From contig NC_132892.1 of the NCBI RefSeq assembly GCF_030463535.1, forward strand, positions 35,381,049 to 35,445,048: a stretch of 64,000 nt of DNA. Reading direction: 5' to 3'. The notes under the pieces are model-generated. The model was not told the DNA's origin. It ran no database searches and saw only the letters and a program-made list of their open reading frames with translations. Both the position numbers and the translations under genes were made by a program. Below, in pieces: positions 54,341 to 64,000 of the stretch; the stretch's first letter is position 1; each line of letters starts with the position of its first letter. Source of the DNA: Salminus brasiliensis (Eukaryota > Chordata > Actinopteri > Characiformes > Bryconidae).

Positions 54341-55645
54341 GTCTAAAGGCAGGAATGTATCGTATGATGAATGCACTAGATGTCCAAAAGTTTGTGGACA
54401 CCCCTTCTAATGAAAGCATTCATCTACTAAATGCACACACACAGCTTGTCTAGTGCAGTAGAGAAGAAGTACTGCCAATAGAATAGGACTCTCTGTGAAT
54501 GCACAAGCAGGTGTCCCAATACTTTTGTCTTGTCTGAAAGCTGTAAAGGTGTAGTAATAGCTGTCTTTCTCTCTCTCTCTCTCTCAGGGTCTAAAGACAG
54601 GAGGGGAGAAGACTCTCCGTCGCGGCCCGTCCCCAAGAAGGAGAAACGCTATCACTGTTTGTACTGCGAGAAAAGCTTCTACAACTCCGGAAACCTCAAC
54701 GCCCACCACCGCATCCACACGGGGGAGAAGCCGTACCAGTGCTCCTACTGCGACAAGAGCTTCACCCAGTCCGGCCAGCTGAAGTACCACGTGAGGAAAC
54801 ACACCGGGGAGAAGCCGCCGGAGCCGCGGAAAAAGAAGAAGAAGGAGGGCAAAAAAGAGACGTGTCCGTGTCCGTACTGCGGGAAGTGCTTCCCCAGCCA
54901 GTCCCACGTCACCATGCACCAGAGGATTCACACCGGAGAGAGGCCGTACACCTGCTCCCACTGCGGCAAGAGCTTCCGGCAGATGGGCCGCCTGCGGGCG
55001 CACGAGAGGCTCCACACCGGAGAGCGGCCGTTCTCCTGCTCCGAGTGCGGGAAGAGCTTCAACGAGAAGAAGGACTTCAAGATCCATCAGACGGTTCACA
55101 CCAAGGAGAAGCCCTACCTGTGCTCCGTGTGTGGAAAGAGCTTCTCCAGACCGGACGGCCTTTACTTCCACCAGAAAATCCACAGCGACGTCAGGGCCCA
55201 CCTGTGCTCCCTGTGCGGCAAGAGCTTCATCCGCCTGGGCGCCCTGAAGAACCACCAGCGGACGCACAGCGACGAGAAGCCCTACCTGTGCCCCCTTTGC
55301 GGGAAGTCCTTCAAGACTCCGCCGTACCTCCAGAAGCACATCCGGACGCACTCCGGGGAGCGGCCCTACAGCTGCTCGCTGTGCGGCGAGAGCTTCTCGC
55401 GCTCCGACAACCTCGTCAGCCATGAGAAACGGCACAGCGGCGAGCGGCTGCACGAGTGCCCACGCTGCGACAAAACCTTCATCCTGCCAGAGCTGCTGGT
55501 GGCCCACCAGGAGGTGCACACTGGAGAGCGACCCTACCGCTGCTCCGTGTGTGGAGAAACCTTCAGCTACTCGGGGTCTCTGCTCACACACCAGAAAAAA
55601 CACACCACGGAGGAGCTCAGCGACAGCCCCCCTCCAGATCCCTGA
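52847..55645 (+). CDS. Zinc-finger protein D, coiled-coil/C2H2
   Basis: Coding exons 52847-53104, 53635-53833, 54588-55645; 504 residues. The first exon has SVGTDLSMDDIEAIQ followed by a charged helix (LENHYLRKRVGSLMKRIKQR). The middle exon is short: an RTPVKLCSVRLVDCRS block, then an acidic stretch. The last exon has eleven intact C2H2 fingers (CLYC, CSYC, CPYC, CSHC, CSEC, CSVC, CSLC, CPLC, CSLC, CPRC, CSVC). A basic spacer (EPRKKKKKEGKKE) after finger 2 is probably a nuclear-localisation signal. The finger exon is markedly GC-rich, so a long antisense frame (54584-55603) exists but has no family motif. AATAAA at 56628. Most divergent of the four paralogues; predicted nuclear DNA-binding protein. 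Confidence 0.88.
53935..54590. repeat. Tandem duplication in gene D intron 3, with MITEs and (CT)n
   Basis: 53,935-54,350 and 54,352-54,600 share ATCGTATGATGAATGCAC, CAAAAGTTTGTGGACACCCC, GTGTCCCAATACTTTTGTCT, a (CT)n tract and GGGTCTAAAG. The first copy (to 54,350) has CTCTGGGTCTAAAG and lacks the AG acceptor; the second has CTCAGGGTCTAAAG, the real exon start at 54,588. Confidence 0.8.
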
Positions 55646-55879
55646 GGTCTCCCGTGATGGGGAAACTCCACCGACTTCTCAAAGTCCATCCAGAGTCGAG
55701 GTTCGGGGGTTCGGTGAGAAACTGAGCTTCACTGTAGAGAAACTGACCCACTCTGATCTCTACAGTGGAGGTGAATGGAAGCAGACGTCGGTCGCCATGA
55801 CTACAACAACACAGACACAGCCCATAATTTATCTCCTATCCAAACCCACCAGTGCAGCTACACGAGTCTTCTGAGTTTT

Positions 55880-55887
55880 ATATGGAG

Positions 55888-55921
<34 letters not shown>

Positions 55922-56910
55922 GGTAAAATAGTGAATAGAGAATCTGAACTAATGCAGTTCTCTTTAGGGACTACTTTCTGTAGCTGCACTACACCCTGCA
56001 GCATGTATCCCTCCACCATTTTAATGATCTGGTTCTAAAAGCAGGTTCTAGAGCCGAACTATTCTCAGAACTCTGGTAGAACAGTGTCTCAGGCATCAGG
56101 CAGCGTCTTCATCACCATTAGGTGAAGAACTTTCTGTGAGGAGCTTTTATTAGAGCTTCAGACGTCTGCTTCCCTTCACCTCCACTGTAGAACCACAGCT
56201 CTGACTGGGGGAGGTTATCTAGAACCTCCACTGTAGAACCACAGCTCTGACTGGGGGAGGTTATCTAGAACCTCCACTGTAGAACTCCAGCTCTGACAGG
56301 GGGAGCTTATCTAGAACCTCCACTGTAGAACAACTCTGACTGGAGGAGCTTATCTAGAACCAAGCGTTTCACACCAGACCCCCCTCTGACGGACTCTGTT
56401 CACGTCTTTACTGTTTAATAACGCAGAGAATTTTGGGATATCAGTGGAATTCCCCTTTTCAAACACTACTTAGCCCTTATTCCACGTGCAGGGTGGGTCC
56501 TGGAGACACTTCTAGAGTGTAGACATCGGGTCTAAACCCACCTGCATCAGCATTACAGTAAAGTAGAACATTTATTAGAGCTTAAAAATGAATTAATGAA
56601 TCTAAACGCTTTGATCTCCAGAAGATCAATAAACGCATCACGCATCAGCTTCCGATATCCCAACATCTAAACATCTACCACCTGGTGATACACCTCGCTG
56701 TAAATGCAGCCGCCCACCTAACACCCACCTGCCTGGTGCTTTTTTTCTGGTGGTTCGACACTGGAGCTATGAAGCTAATGCAGCTAACAAGCAATGGAAG
56801 CTTATTTACACCAATTAGCATGGAGCTAACTGCATGTCTGACCACCACACATTCTCCTCAGACCGTTTGGAGGCGTTCACGCCTCCCATTCCCATTACAA
56901 GCCCTGCAGT
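55880..56910. other. Gene D 3' region
   Basis: A (ATG)n microsatellite lies at about 55,890-55,921. Three to four tandem copies of a unit of about 57 bp (CCTCCACTGTAGAAC, CAGCTCTGAC, GGGGGAG) lie at about 56,180-56,355. The polyadenylation signal AATAAA is at 56628. No further gene. Confidence 0.6.
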
Positions 56911-56912
56911 AA

Positions 56913-57945
56913 GGCTTTTCTCCAGTATGTATTCTTTTTATATATTGTACCCCATGGGTATTTCTTTTCTCCAGTATGTATTATTTTCTGCAAATTGCAC
57001 CACATAGGTATTTCTTTTTATTTTCATGCTCTTTATAGAAATTGAAGACAGAGGTAAGGCTTTTCTCCAGTATGTATTGTTTATATTCCTTAAAGCCCAC
57101 AGGTAGAGCTCTTCTCCAGTAGCTGTTATATGTATGCATTAAAGCCTAGCAGTAAGACTGCTTTCCAGTATGTATTCTTCATATGTACTGAAGGCCAGAT
57201 GTAAGGCTATACTTCAGTATGTACTGAAACTCAAAGGTAAGGATTTTTTTTCGAGTATGCATTTTTGTACGTATTGCAGCCCAGCAGTAAGACTGTGCTT
57301 CGGTATGAATTATTTTGATGTGCTGTAGCCCAGAGGTAAGGCTTTTCTCCAGTATGTATTGTTTATACTAATTAAAGCCCACAGGTAGAGCTCTTCTCCA
57401 GTAGCTGCTATATGTATGCATTAAAGCCTAGCAGTAAGACTGCATTCCAGTATGTATTATTTTGATATGCTGTAGCCCAGAGGAAAGACTTTTTCCCAGT
57501 ATGTACTTTGTATGTAATGAAGACCAGAGGTCGGGTATTTCTCCAGTGTGTGTTCTTTGTATATATTGAAGCCCAAAGGTAATGCTTCTGTTCAGTATGT
57601 ATTTCAAAAGTAGTAAGGCTTTTCTCCGGTATGTATTTTTATGTGTTCGGAAACTTGGAGAAAGGTAAAGCCTTTCTGCAGGATGTTTCTGTTTGTACAT
57701 ACCCAATCCTAGAGGTGAGGCTTTTCACCAGTATGTATTATTCGTACACGCTTAAGCCTAGAGCTATGGCTTTTTCCCAGTATGTATTTTTTAACGTTAA
57801 CTCCAGCCCAAAGGTAAGTTTCCCTCCTTGTATGTGTTCTTTGTACATACAGAAAGGCTGATGAAGGCTTTTTCCAGTATGTATTCTCAGCATTGAAGGG
57901 AAGGTAAGGCTTCTCTCCAGTGTGTATTGCTTGCTGCAAGAGACT
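56913..57945 (-). pseudogene. Degenerate HTGEKP-linker repeat array
   Basis: On the minus strand about 20 copies of an ATACATACTGGAGAAAAGCC-like word recur every 45-60 bases, encoding decayed IHTGEKPY linkers. Intact fingers repeat every 84 bases; here most of each finger, including the Cys and His ligands, is missing. Best-preserved part: 57,709-57,939 (AIHTGEKPYLPFNAENTYW). It lies about 1.4 kb downstream of gene E on the same strand, so probably the collapsed remains of a related finger exon. Confidence 0.65.
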
Positions 57946-58840
57946 GAAGCGACTGAAACTGCAGCAAGTCTGTTAGAGATCACTTAGAGAACACCTCCGC
58001 AGGGTTTGGAGCAGGGAGCATGTGATGGGTCAGACATGCAGTTAGCTCCATGCTAATTGGTGGGGTATACACTTCCATTATGTATTAGCTACATTAGCCT
58101 CATAGCTCCAGTGTAGAACTGCAGTGCTGATTGGCTGTATTGGGGCGAGGAGGCGAGGGCGTCTGAGACCGCTGTAGTGGACTGTCCTGTTTAAATACTG
58201 AACAGACGAAAGAGGCAGCGTCGGTTCGGACCGGCTGACCGTGGTTCTGGAGGGCGGTTTCTCTTGTTCTCTGCTGGGAAGGTTGTCCAGGTGGGGGCGC
58301 AGTGTGTATTTCCAGTATGCCTAAACAGCATTTGCCTGCTTTTCTGTGTCGTTATTCATTTCTCCAGTGGCTGAATGTCAGTGTCTGCTTATTTCCAGTG
58401 TTTAGTGACTGAACTAACCTGAACTGACTAATATCCTCATCACTGTATATCAACATTTCACTTCTGCATATAGAACTCTTATATTTTCATACTGTTCAAT
58501 GGAAGGTACTTTCAGAAGCATGAGGAGGACTTTTATATTGAAAAGCTGAAGGGCACTTTCTGTGCGAGTCTGTAGGACTGACCGTGTATCAGTGTATCAG
58601 TACGACACCAGTCAGATGGTCATTTTTATTTTATTAAAGAAAATGCAAAATTAACGATTTTGATGGTAGTCATTTGAAATCTGTGATATTGCTCATAATT
58701 TCATATTTGTTATGAGGGGCTTTTTTTAAAGTAGCCATTTGTGTTACTGTACCTTTAAAACTGGTATATGTAAATTACCTCAGTTCTGGTTGGCTGGACT
58801 GTGTTGTGTGTGAAACTTTTACAACTTGCATGAATTGGAG
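57946..58840. other. Interval between relic array and gene E
   Basis: No gene recognised. GGACTTTTATATTGAAAAGC at about 58,527 resembles the promoter-type box. The rest is unremarkable AT-rich DNA. Confidence 0.4.
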
Positions 58841-58847
58841 GGGCCTT

Positions 58848-59303
58848 GTGTTTCCACTCACTGGCCACTTTATTAGAAACCCCTACCTCGTGCTTCCACT
58901 CACCGGCCACTTTATTAGAAACCCCTACCTCGTGCTTCCACTCACCGGCCACTTTATTAGAAACCCCTACCTCGTGCTTCCACTCACTGGCCACTTTATT
59001 AGAAACACCCACCTTGTGCTTCCACTCACCGGCCACTTTATTAGAAACCCCTACCTCGTGCTTCCACTCACTGGCCACTTTATTAGAAACCCCTACCTCG
59101 TGCTTCCACTCACTGGCCACTTTATTAGAAACCCCTACCTTGTGCTTCCACTCACTGGCCACTTTATTAGAAACCCCTACCTCGTGCTTCCACTCACTGG
59201 ACACTTTATTAGAAACACCATACCTCAGGCTTCTTCACTGGCCACTTTATTAGAAACACCTACCTTGTGCTTCCACTCACTGGCCACTTTATTAGAAACT
59301 CCA
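58848..59303. repeat. 42-bp minisatellite beyond gene E, with one AATAAA per unit
   Basis: Eleven units containing CTGGCCACTTTATTAGAAAC. On the minus strand each reads GTTTCTAATAAAGTGGCC followed by a GT-rich stretch. The nearest AATAAA (59288-59293) is about 60 bases after the gene E stop codon. Open frames across the array exist only because 42 is a multiple of three. Confidence 0.95.
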
Positions 59304-59353
59304 TAAGTAAATATATGTTGTATTCATTAGCTAATCTAGAACCTGTTCTGAAG

Positions 59354-62300
59354 TTAAGGGTTCTGCTTGGCGTGTGTTCTCTGATGAACCTTCAGATTGT
59401 CTAATCTCCCAAACGTCCGTCCGCACTGAGTGCAGTGGTAGAGCCGGGTGTGGGTTCCGCGGTGGGCGGTGAGGTTGGACCTCAGGACGAAGCTCTTCCC
59501 GCAGGTGAGGCAGTGGTGAGGTCTTTCTCCTGTGTGGGTTTTCTGGTGAGCCGAGAGCGTCTTCCTGCTCGCCAGCTGTTTCCCGCAGGTGGCGCACAGG
59601 TAGGGCTTCTCTCCGGTGTGTCTCCTCTGGTGGACGGAGAAGTCCGACTTGCGCTTGAACCCCTTCCCACACACAGAGCAGGCGTAGGGCCTCTCTCCGG
59701 AGTGCGTTCTCTGGTGAATCAGAAAGGAGCTCTGACTGGAAAACTGCTTCCCACACTGAGGGCAGAGGTGGGGCTTCTCTCCGGTATGAATTCTCAGGTG
59801 GTTTATGAGACTGTGTTTGGTTTTCAGAAGCTTCCCACAGTAAGAGCAGATATGAGGTCCGTCTTCAGCGTGTCCTTCAGGTGACGGATTTTCACTGTTG
59901 CCTGAGGAAATAGGAATATCCATGTGCTAAGTCACAATGTAACTATTACACTGATTAAATAGATTATATTAATTATATTTAAGATCCTAGGTCACGATTC
60001 CAAGCTACTATTTCAAGCTACTATTTCAAGATCCTAAGTCACAATTCCAAGCAAATATTTCCAAAATCCTAAGTAATATCTAAGCAACAATTTCAAGATC
60101 CTAAGTCATGATTCCAAGCTACCATTTCAAGCTACTATTTCAAGCTACTTTGGCACAATTCCAAGCTACCATTTCAAGATCCTAAGTCACAATTCCAAGC
60201 TACTATAGCACAATTCCAAGCTACTATTTCAAGATCCTAAGTCACAATTCCAAGCTACTATTTCAAGCTACTATGGCACAGTTCCAAGCTACTATTTCCA
60301 AGATCCTAAGTCACAATTCCAAGCTACCATTTCAAGATCCAAGGTCACAATTCCAAGCTACTATTTCAAGATCCTAAGTCACAATTCCAAGCTACCATTT
60401 CAAGATCCTAAGTCACAATTCCAAGCTACTATAGCACAATTCCAAGCTACTATTTCAAGCTACTATGGCACAGTTCCAAGCTACTATTTCCAAGATCCTA
60501 AGTCACAATTCCAAGCTACCATTTCAAGATCCAAGGTCACAATTCCAAGCTACTATTTCAAGCTACTATGGCACAATTCCAAGCTAGTATTCCAAGCTAC
60601 TATTTCCAAGATCCTAAGTCACAATTCCAAGCTAGTATTTCAAGCTACTATGGCACAATTCCAAGCTACTATTTCCAAGATACTAACTCACAATTCCAAG
60701 CTACCATTTCAAGATCCTAAGTCACAATTCCAAGCTACTATTCCAAGCTACTATTTCCAAGATCCTAAGTCACAATTCCAAGCTAGTATTTCAAGCTACT
60801 ATGGCACAGTTCCAAGCTACCATTTCAAGATCCTAAGTCACAATTCCAAGCTACTATTTCCAAGATCCTAAGTAATATCTAAGCAACAATTTCAAGATCC
60901 TAAGTCATGATTCCAAGCTACCATTTTAAGCTACTATTTCAAGCTACTTTGGCACAATTCCAAGCTACCATTTCAAGATTCAACATCACAATTTCAAGCT
61001 ACCATTTCAAGATCCTAAGTCACAATTCCAAGCTACTATAGCACAATTCCAAGCTACTATTTCAAGCTACTATGGCACAGTTCCAAGCTACTATTTCCAA
61101 GATCCTAAGTCACAATTCCAAGCTAGTATTTCAAGCTACTATGGCACAATTCCAAGCTACCATTTCAAGATCCTAAGTCACAATTCCAAGCTAGTATTTC
61201 AAGCTACTATGGCACAATTCCAAGCTAGTATTTCAAGCTACTATGGCACAATTCCAAGCTACTATTCCAAGCTACTATTTCCAAGATCCTAAGTCACAAT
61301 TCCAAGCTAGTATTTCAAGCTACTATGGCACAATTCCAAGCTACTATTCCAAGCTACTATTTCCAAGATCCTAAGTCACAATTCCAAGCTACTATTTCCA
61401 AGATCCTAAGTCACAATTCCAAGCTAGTATTTTAAGCTACTATGGCACAGTTCCAAGCTACCATTTCAAGATCCTAAGTCACAATTCCAAGCTACTATAG
61501 CACAATGAGGCATTAGGGTGGGGATGTAAATACACCTATATTCACCTTGACAGGAACTGACGTGGCTGTGAGCACCGTCCTTCCTCAGGATAGTTCTTCC
61601 GCAGATCGGGCAGTGGAAGTGACCGCTCGGCCTGCAGCCCAGATGGCACATGCATATAACGTAGCCTAAGAGGAGAGAAACAGGTGGATGTTCTACAGCT
61701 CCCCTCGACCCCCCTCGGCTCAGACAGTCTTACTGTGAATAGCTGAAGGAGTAGAAGATAAACTGATCTTCAAAACACAAAGTTAAAGAAGAAACACTTT
61801 TAAACTCTAATCAGAATCAGTGGGTTCTTTTGATGTTGTAGAATTTTACAGTGACAAAAGAAAACGGACACCTCAAGAGATCTGAGCTCTCAGATCACTT
61901 CCATCAAGCTCTCCGACCTCCGTGGCTTGTTCACAGTCATCGTCAGGAGAGGTCAGGTGATCAAACCTCGTCCCAACATTCAATGAAAAGTGAGAGTGAG
62001 TGCTGTTCCCAACCTCTCTCGCGCACTGCTTTCCTCAGGTGGCACTGCAGGTGTCTGTTTACGCTGTACGCATCATGGCGGGGTTTGTAAACGGTGGGGG
62101 GGCAGAAGGGGCAGTGGAACTTAGAACAGCACTTAGAACATCGCTTAGCAGCAGGAGGAGGTTCCCCACTCTTCAGAACGCTGCAGTGCTGGAACAGGAA
62201 GATCAATACTTAGTACTCAGTATCAAGGTACTCAGATCAGATCAGTATTGATCAGTACTCAGCATCAAGGTACTCGGATCAGATCAGTATTGATCAATAC

Positions 62301-63515
62301 TCAGCATTAAGGTACTCGGATCAGATCAGTATTGATCAGTACTCAGCATCAAGGTACTCAGATCAGATCAGTATTGATCAGTACTCAGCATCAAGGTACT
62401 CAGATCAGATCAGTATTGATCAATACTCAGCATCAAGGTACTCAGATCAGATCAGTATTGATCAGTACTCAGCATCAAGGTACTCAGATCAGATCAGTAT
62501 TGATCAGTACTCAGCATTAAGGTACTCGGATCAGATCAGTATTGATCAGTACTCAGCATCAAGGTACTCGGATCAGATCAGTATTGATCAGTACTCAGCA
62601 TCAAAGTACTCGGATCAGATCAGTACTCAGCATCAAAGTACTCGGATCAGATCAGTACTCAGCATCAAAGTACTCGGATCAGATCAGTATTGATCAGTAC
62701 TCAGCATCAAGGTACTCGGATCAGATCAGTATTGATCAGTACTCAGCATCAAGGTACTCGGATCAGATCAGTATTGATCAGTACTCAGCATCAAGGTACT
62801 CGGATCAGATCAGTATTGATCAATACTCAGTATCAAGGTACTCGGATCAGATCAGTATCGATCAGTACTCAGCATCAAGGTACTCGGATCAGATCAGTAT
62901 TGATCAGTACTCAGCATCAAGGTACTCAGATCAGATCAGTATTGATCAGTACTCAGTATCAAGGTACTCAGATCAGATCAGTATTGATCAGTACTCAGCA
63001 TCAAGGTACTCAGATCAGATCAGTATTGATCAGTACTCAGCATCAAGGTACTCAGATCAGATCAGTATTGATCAGTACTCAGTATCAAGGTACTCAGATC
63101 AGATCAGTATTGATCAGTACTCAGCATCAAGGTACTCGGATCAGATCAGTATTGATCAGTACTCAGCATCAAGGTACTCAGATCAGATCAGTATTGATCA
63201 GTACTCAGCATCAAGGTACTCGGATCAGATCAGTATTGGACGATAACCTGCATTCCAACACCTATCAATCACCTGTAAAGCTGAATCTATTAACAGTATC
63301 AGAAAACCCAGACTGACGGTCCTTCACCTGTAACCGCCCCCTCTCACTCACCACGCCTTCTCCGGTGTGAATTTCCTGCACGGAGGCGTCAGGCTCTTGT
63401 CCAGTATGTATTCTCAGGTGGAAACTGAGAGCATATTTGTTTCTGAAGGTCTCTCCACACCGACCACACAGAAACTTCTCCACCCGAGCTTCAGACGGAG
63501 ACCTTTCACTGCCTC
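59354..63515 (-). CDS. Zinc-finger protein E, split-exon C2H2 (5' end outside window)
   Basis: Exons visible: 63352-63515, 62014-62188, 61546-61665, 59354-59901, with consistent phases (0, 1, 1) and GT-AG borders. The first carries one canonical finger (LCGRCGETF...HLRIH). The second has a Cys-rich atypical unit (CSKCCSKFHCPFC...HLQCHLRK). The third has a C2HC-like unit (FHCPICGRTILRKDGAHSHV, then SSC). The last has six canonical fingers (CSYC, CPQC, CSVC, CATC, CLTC, CTQC), the final one with a short THTRLYHC linker. No coiled-coil or LVDCR block is seen; these may lie upstream. Introns 1 and 3 are filled with minisatellite. Not a close relative of A-D. Predicted nucleic-acid-binding protein; role unknown. 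Confidence 0.75.
59985..61505. repeat. Minisatellite in gene E intron (CAATTCCAAGCTACTATTTC)
   Basis: About 1.5 kb of shuffled modules: CACAATTCCAAGCTACTATT, TCAAGATCCTAAGT and CAAGCTACTATGGCACA, giving units of about 20-35 bases in variable order. Confidence 0.95.
62205..63240. repeat. 42-bp minisatellite in gene E intron
   Basis: About 24 units of TACTCAGCATCAAGGTACTC followed by GGATCAGATCAGTATTGATCAG (written in parts), including two shortened units of about 32 bases near 62,625-62,690. Each full unit holds several GATC sites. Units divide by three, so two long frames stay open, but the composition marks them as non-coding. Confidence 0.95.
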
Positions 63516-64000
63516 CTGAGCAAACACACAATCCATGCAGTCATTAACGGCAGCATTTCCCCCATAGCCATAATCAATACCTTCATCACTGCCTATCCTG
63601 CTGATTCCCATAGCAACCGTGGCTGAGCTGCAGTGACGACACCTTTCCACTACTACTACTGCTGCTTACTCTCAAAATAAAGGTGCTACCATAGACGTGA
63701 TGCCATGGAAGGATGATTTTGGGTTCTAGAGAGAACCATTTGTGTTTAGAACCTTTTAAAATATTTAAAGAACCACATGTAAAGGTTTTACACACATATA
63801 CGTAGCTGTTCTACAAAAAGGGTTCTTCTCATTCTGCTCAACCGCTGGTTAAACTCAGGTCACCTCCAAAAACCTCCTTTTTGATCCCATGTTGATTATC
63901 AATAAAATAAAATAAATAAAAATAATTAAATAATTAAAATTCCTAAACCCTAGCTGACACCGTCATACTGAAACCATCTGATTTACATATTTGTTGGTCA
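63516..64000. other. Right edge: intron or upstream part of gene E
   Basis: A GAACC-type MITE lies at about 63,680-63,850 (minus-strand GGTAGCACCTTTATTTTGAG at its edge). No further exon identified; an (AAT)n-like tract lies near 63,905-63,940. Confidence 0.4.

Noticed and set aside
54584-55603. 339-codon frame antisense to gene D
   Set aside because: Shadow of the GC-rich finger exon; no recognisable domain, and similar antisense frames exist under the other finger exons.
58755-59306. Open frames of 135-166 codons on both strands
   Set aside because: By-product of the 42-bp minisatellite beyond gene E.
58848-63240. Possible CRISPR-like regular repeats
   Set aside because: Units are contiguous with no unique spacers, in a vertebrate genome.
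62542-63316. Long open frames of 208-234 codons over the 42-bp array
   Set aside because: Unit length divisible by three keeps several frames open; no codon bias or domain, and the array lies in a gene E intron.

Overview
The window is vertebrate nuclear DNA, almost certainly from a teleost fish. Genes are split by GT-AG introns. There are four related Tc1 transposons, many MITE-, SINE- and LINE-like repeats, long micro- and minisatellites, a fish-egg-lectin (tectonin-repeat) gene family, and a cluster of C2H2 zinc-finger genes. The repeat types suggest an otophysan (for example a characiform), but the species is inference only.

Left third (about 1-26,730): five fish-egg-lectin genes lie head to tail on the minus strand, all with the same five-exon plan (19-residue signal peptide, then tectonin repeats). 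Copy 1 (678-2310) has lost its TATA segment and is frameshifted in its last exon. Copies 2, 3 and 4 (5498-6935, 9884-11321, 14235-15665) are nearly identical, intact, and part of a tandem unit of about 4.35-4.39 kb. Each unit is separated from the next by a damaged Tc1 element. Copy 5 (23547-26727) is older, divergent and intact. Between copies 4 and 5 lie nested transposon debris and a 2.7-kb inverted repeat.

Middle: LINE/SINE tails and a 1.5-kb AT-rich satellite (about 27,980-29,490) separate the lectins from the zinc-finger cluster.

Right half (about 29,600-64,000): four plus-strand zinc-finger genes (A 30244-33418, B 37874-40306, C 46078-48854, D 52847-55645) share one architecture. A coiled-coil exon with the signature GTDLSMxDIExxQ is followed by an acidic exon with a conserved LVDCR-type block, then one exon carrying all the C2H2 fingers (5, 7, 8 and 11 intact). 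A fifth gene, E, runs on the minus strand (59354-63515, 5' end outside the window). Its fingers are spread over four exons, and its introns and 3' flank hold minisatellites.

Inference: lectin amplification looks driven by recombination between Tc1 copies. The zinc-finger genes look like an expanding DNA-binding family with exon duplication, gene conversion and decayed relics. Secreted egg lectins and nuclear zinc-finger proteins are neighbours here, but nothing in the sequence links them functionally.
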